A stretch of 64,000 nt of DNA from Odontesthes bonariensis (taxonomy: Eukaryota; Chordata; Actinopteri; Atheriniformes; Atherinopsidae), in NCBI RefSeq assembly GCF_027942865.1, contig NC_134506.1, positions 14,096,436 through 14,160,435 of the forward strand. Direction: 5' to 3'. The translations under genes were made by a program, and so were the position numbers. The notes beneath the pieces were generated by a model, which worked only from the letters and a program-made list of their open reading frames with translations, was not told the DNA's origin and did not search any database. Every line of letters starts with the position of its first letter. Position 1 is the first letter of the stretch. This document shows positions 63,566 to 64,000 of this stretch, one piece after another.

Positions 63566-64000
63566 CTTACATGAGGAATCATCCTTTTCCAAAATAATTA
63601 TGTTCTCAGTAACTTTAAACATAGCACAGGCAGAGGAGAAGGAAAGCTTGATGCATATGATGATGATGCAGCCAGTCAGAATCTTTATTTCAATAATAAT
63701 TAGATTCAAACTCCTCATACAATGCATTCAAAAGGAAAACATTGTTTGTTTTAGGGAACCTGTGAAGGTTTAAACTGAAGGGGAAACCCGGTTATATTTC
63801 TGGCTGCTGCAACATGCCAGAAAACATTACTCTTAGACTTTTAAGCCCCACCCTGTCCTGGTCAGAGTGCAAAGCCAAGTCATCAGAAGCTCTTTTGAGA
63901 CTGCCGTAATATTACACAAATACAGAGGTTTACAGCACCTTATTCCCTTTTTTTCCTCACTCGTTATTATTGACAGCAATTTCGGAGTCATCCTTTTAAA
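62718..64000 (-). other. abhd2 intron (distal part)
   Basis: No exon found. A GC-richer block at 63000-63190 could be a conserved non-coding element. A (CA)n microsatellite lies at 63534-63562. Confidence 0.45.
63534..63562 (+). repeat. (CA)n microsatellite
   Basis: About 14 uninterrupted CA dinucleotides. Confidence 0.95.

Overview
This is a window of a ray-finned (teleost) fish nuclear genome. The evidence is split genes with GT-AG introns, vertebrate-specific families (inhibitory SMAD, CRALBP, ZIP1, TMEM208, ABHD2), AT-rich intergenic DNA and typical fish repeats (Tc1-like, RLE-type LINE, TTAA foldback elements, tRNA-derived SINEs, a retrovirus relic). A percomorph source is my guess, not something the sequence proves.

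Layout. 0.4-2.8 kb (- strand): exons 2 and 1 of smad6, the inhibitory SMAD of BMP signalling; the rest of the gene lies off the left edge. 2.8-12 kb: its upstream region, with candidate SMAD/GATA sites and one SINE. 12.17-15.86 kb (- strand): an apparently intact R2-superfamily LINE with zinc finger, reverse transcriptase, zinc knuckle and restriction-like endonuclease, flanked by a perfect 12-bp target duplication. 16-21 kb: non-coding DNA with a TAA-flanked MITE (perfect 38-bp inverted repeats) and SINE-like repeats. 21.6-29 kb: a decayed endogenous retrovirus (gag, integrase and env remnants) hit by a TTAA foldback element, by a Tc1 copy that carries a further nested repeat, and by a Harbinger-type element with a Myb/SANT relic. 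29-33.9 kb: non-coding, with a microsatellite and a mariner/Tc1 relic.

33.9-37.8 kb (- strand): complete six-exon tmem208, with a 0.7-kb foldback element 47 bp from an exon. 38.4-40.2 kb: fragments of a second RLE-type LINE and short direct repeats. 40.8-44.6 kb (+): complete four-exon slc39a1 (ZIP1 zinc importer). 44.6-51 kb: non-coding, with a diverged tandem repeat, a piggyBac relic and a probable solo LTR. 51.1-56.1 kb (+): rlbp1 (CRALBP), with a cluster of OTX/CRX-type sites at its promoter, a non-coding first exon, seven coding exons and a poly(A) signal. 56.8-60.9 kb (-): the last exon and probable 3' UTR of abhd2, tail-to-tail with rlbp1 as in human 15q26. 61-64 kb: abhd2 intron with a second giant foldback element.

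The host genes are unrelated in function (BMP feedback, ER protein targeting, zinc uptake, visual cycle, lipid hydrolysis) and each has its own promoter. The most unusual material is the mobile DNA: an intact LINE whose long reading frame has no AUG before its zinc finger, and three near-palindromic TTAA elements that could form long hairpins in host transcripts.
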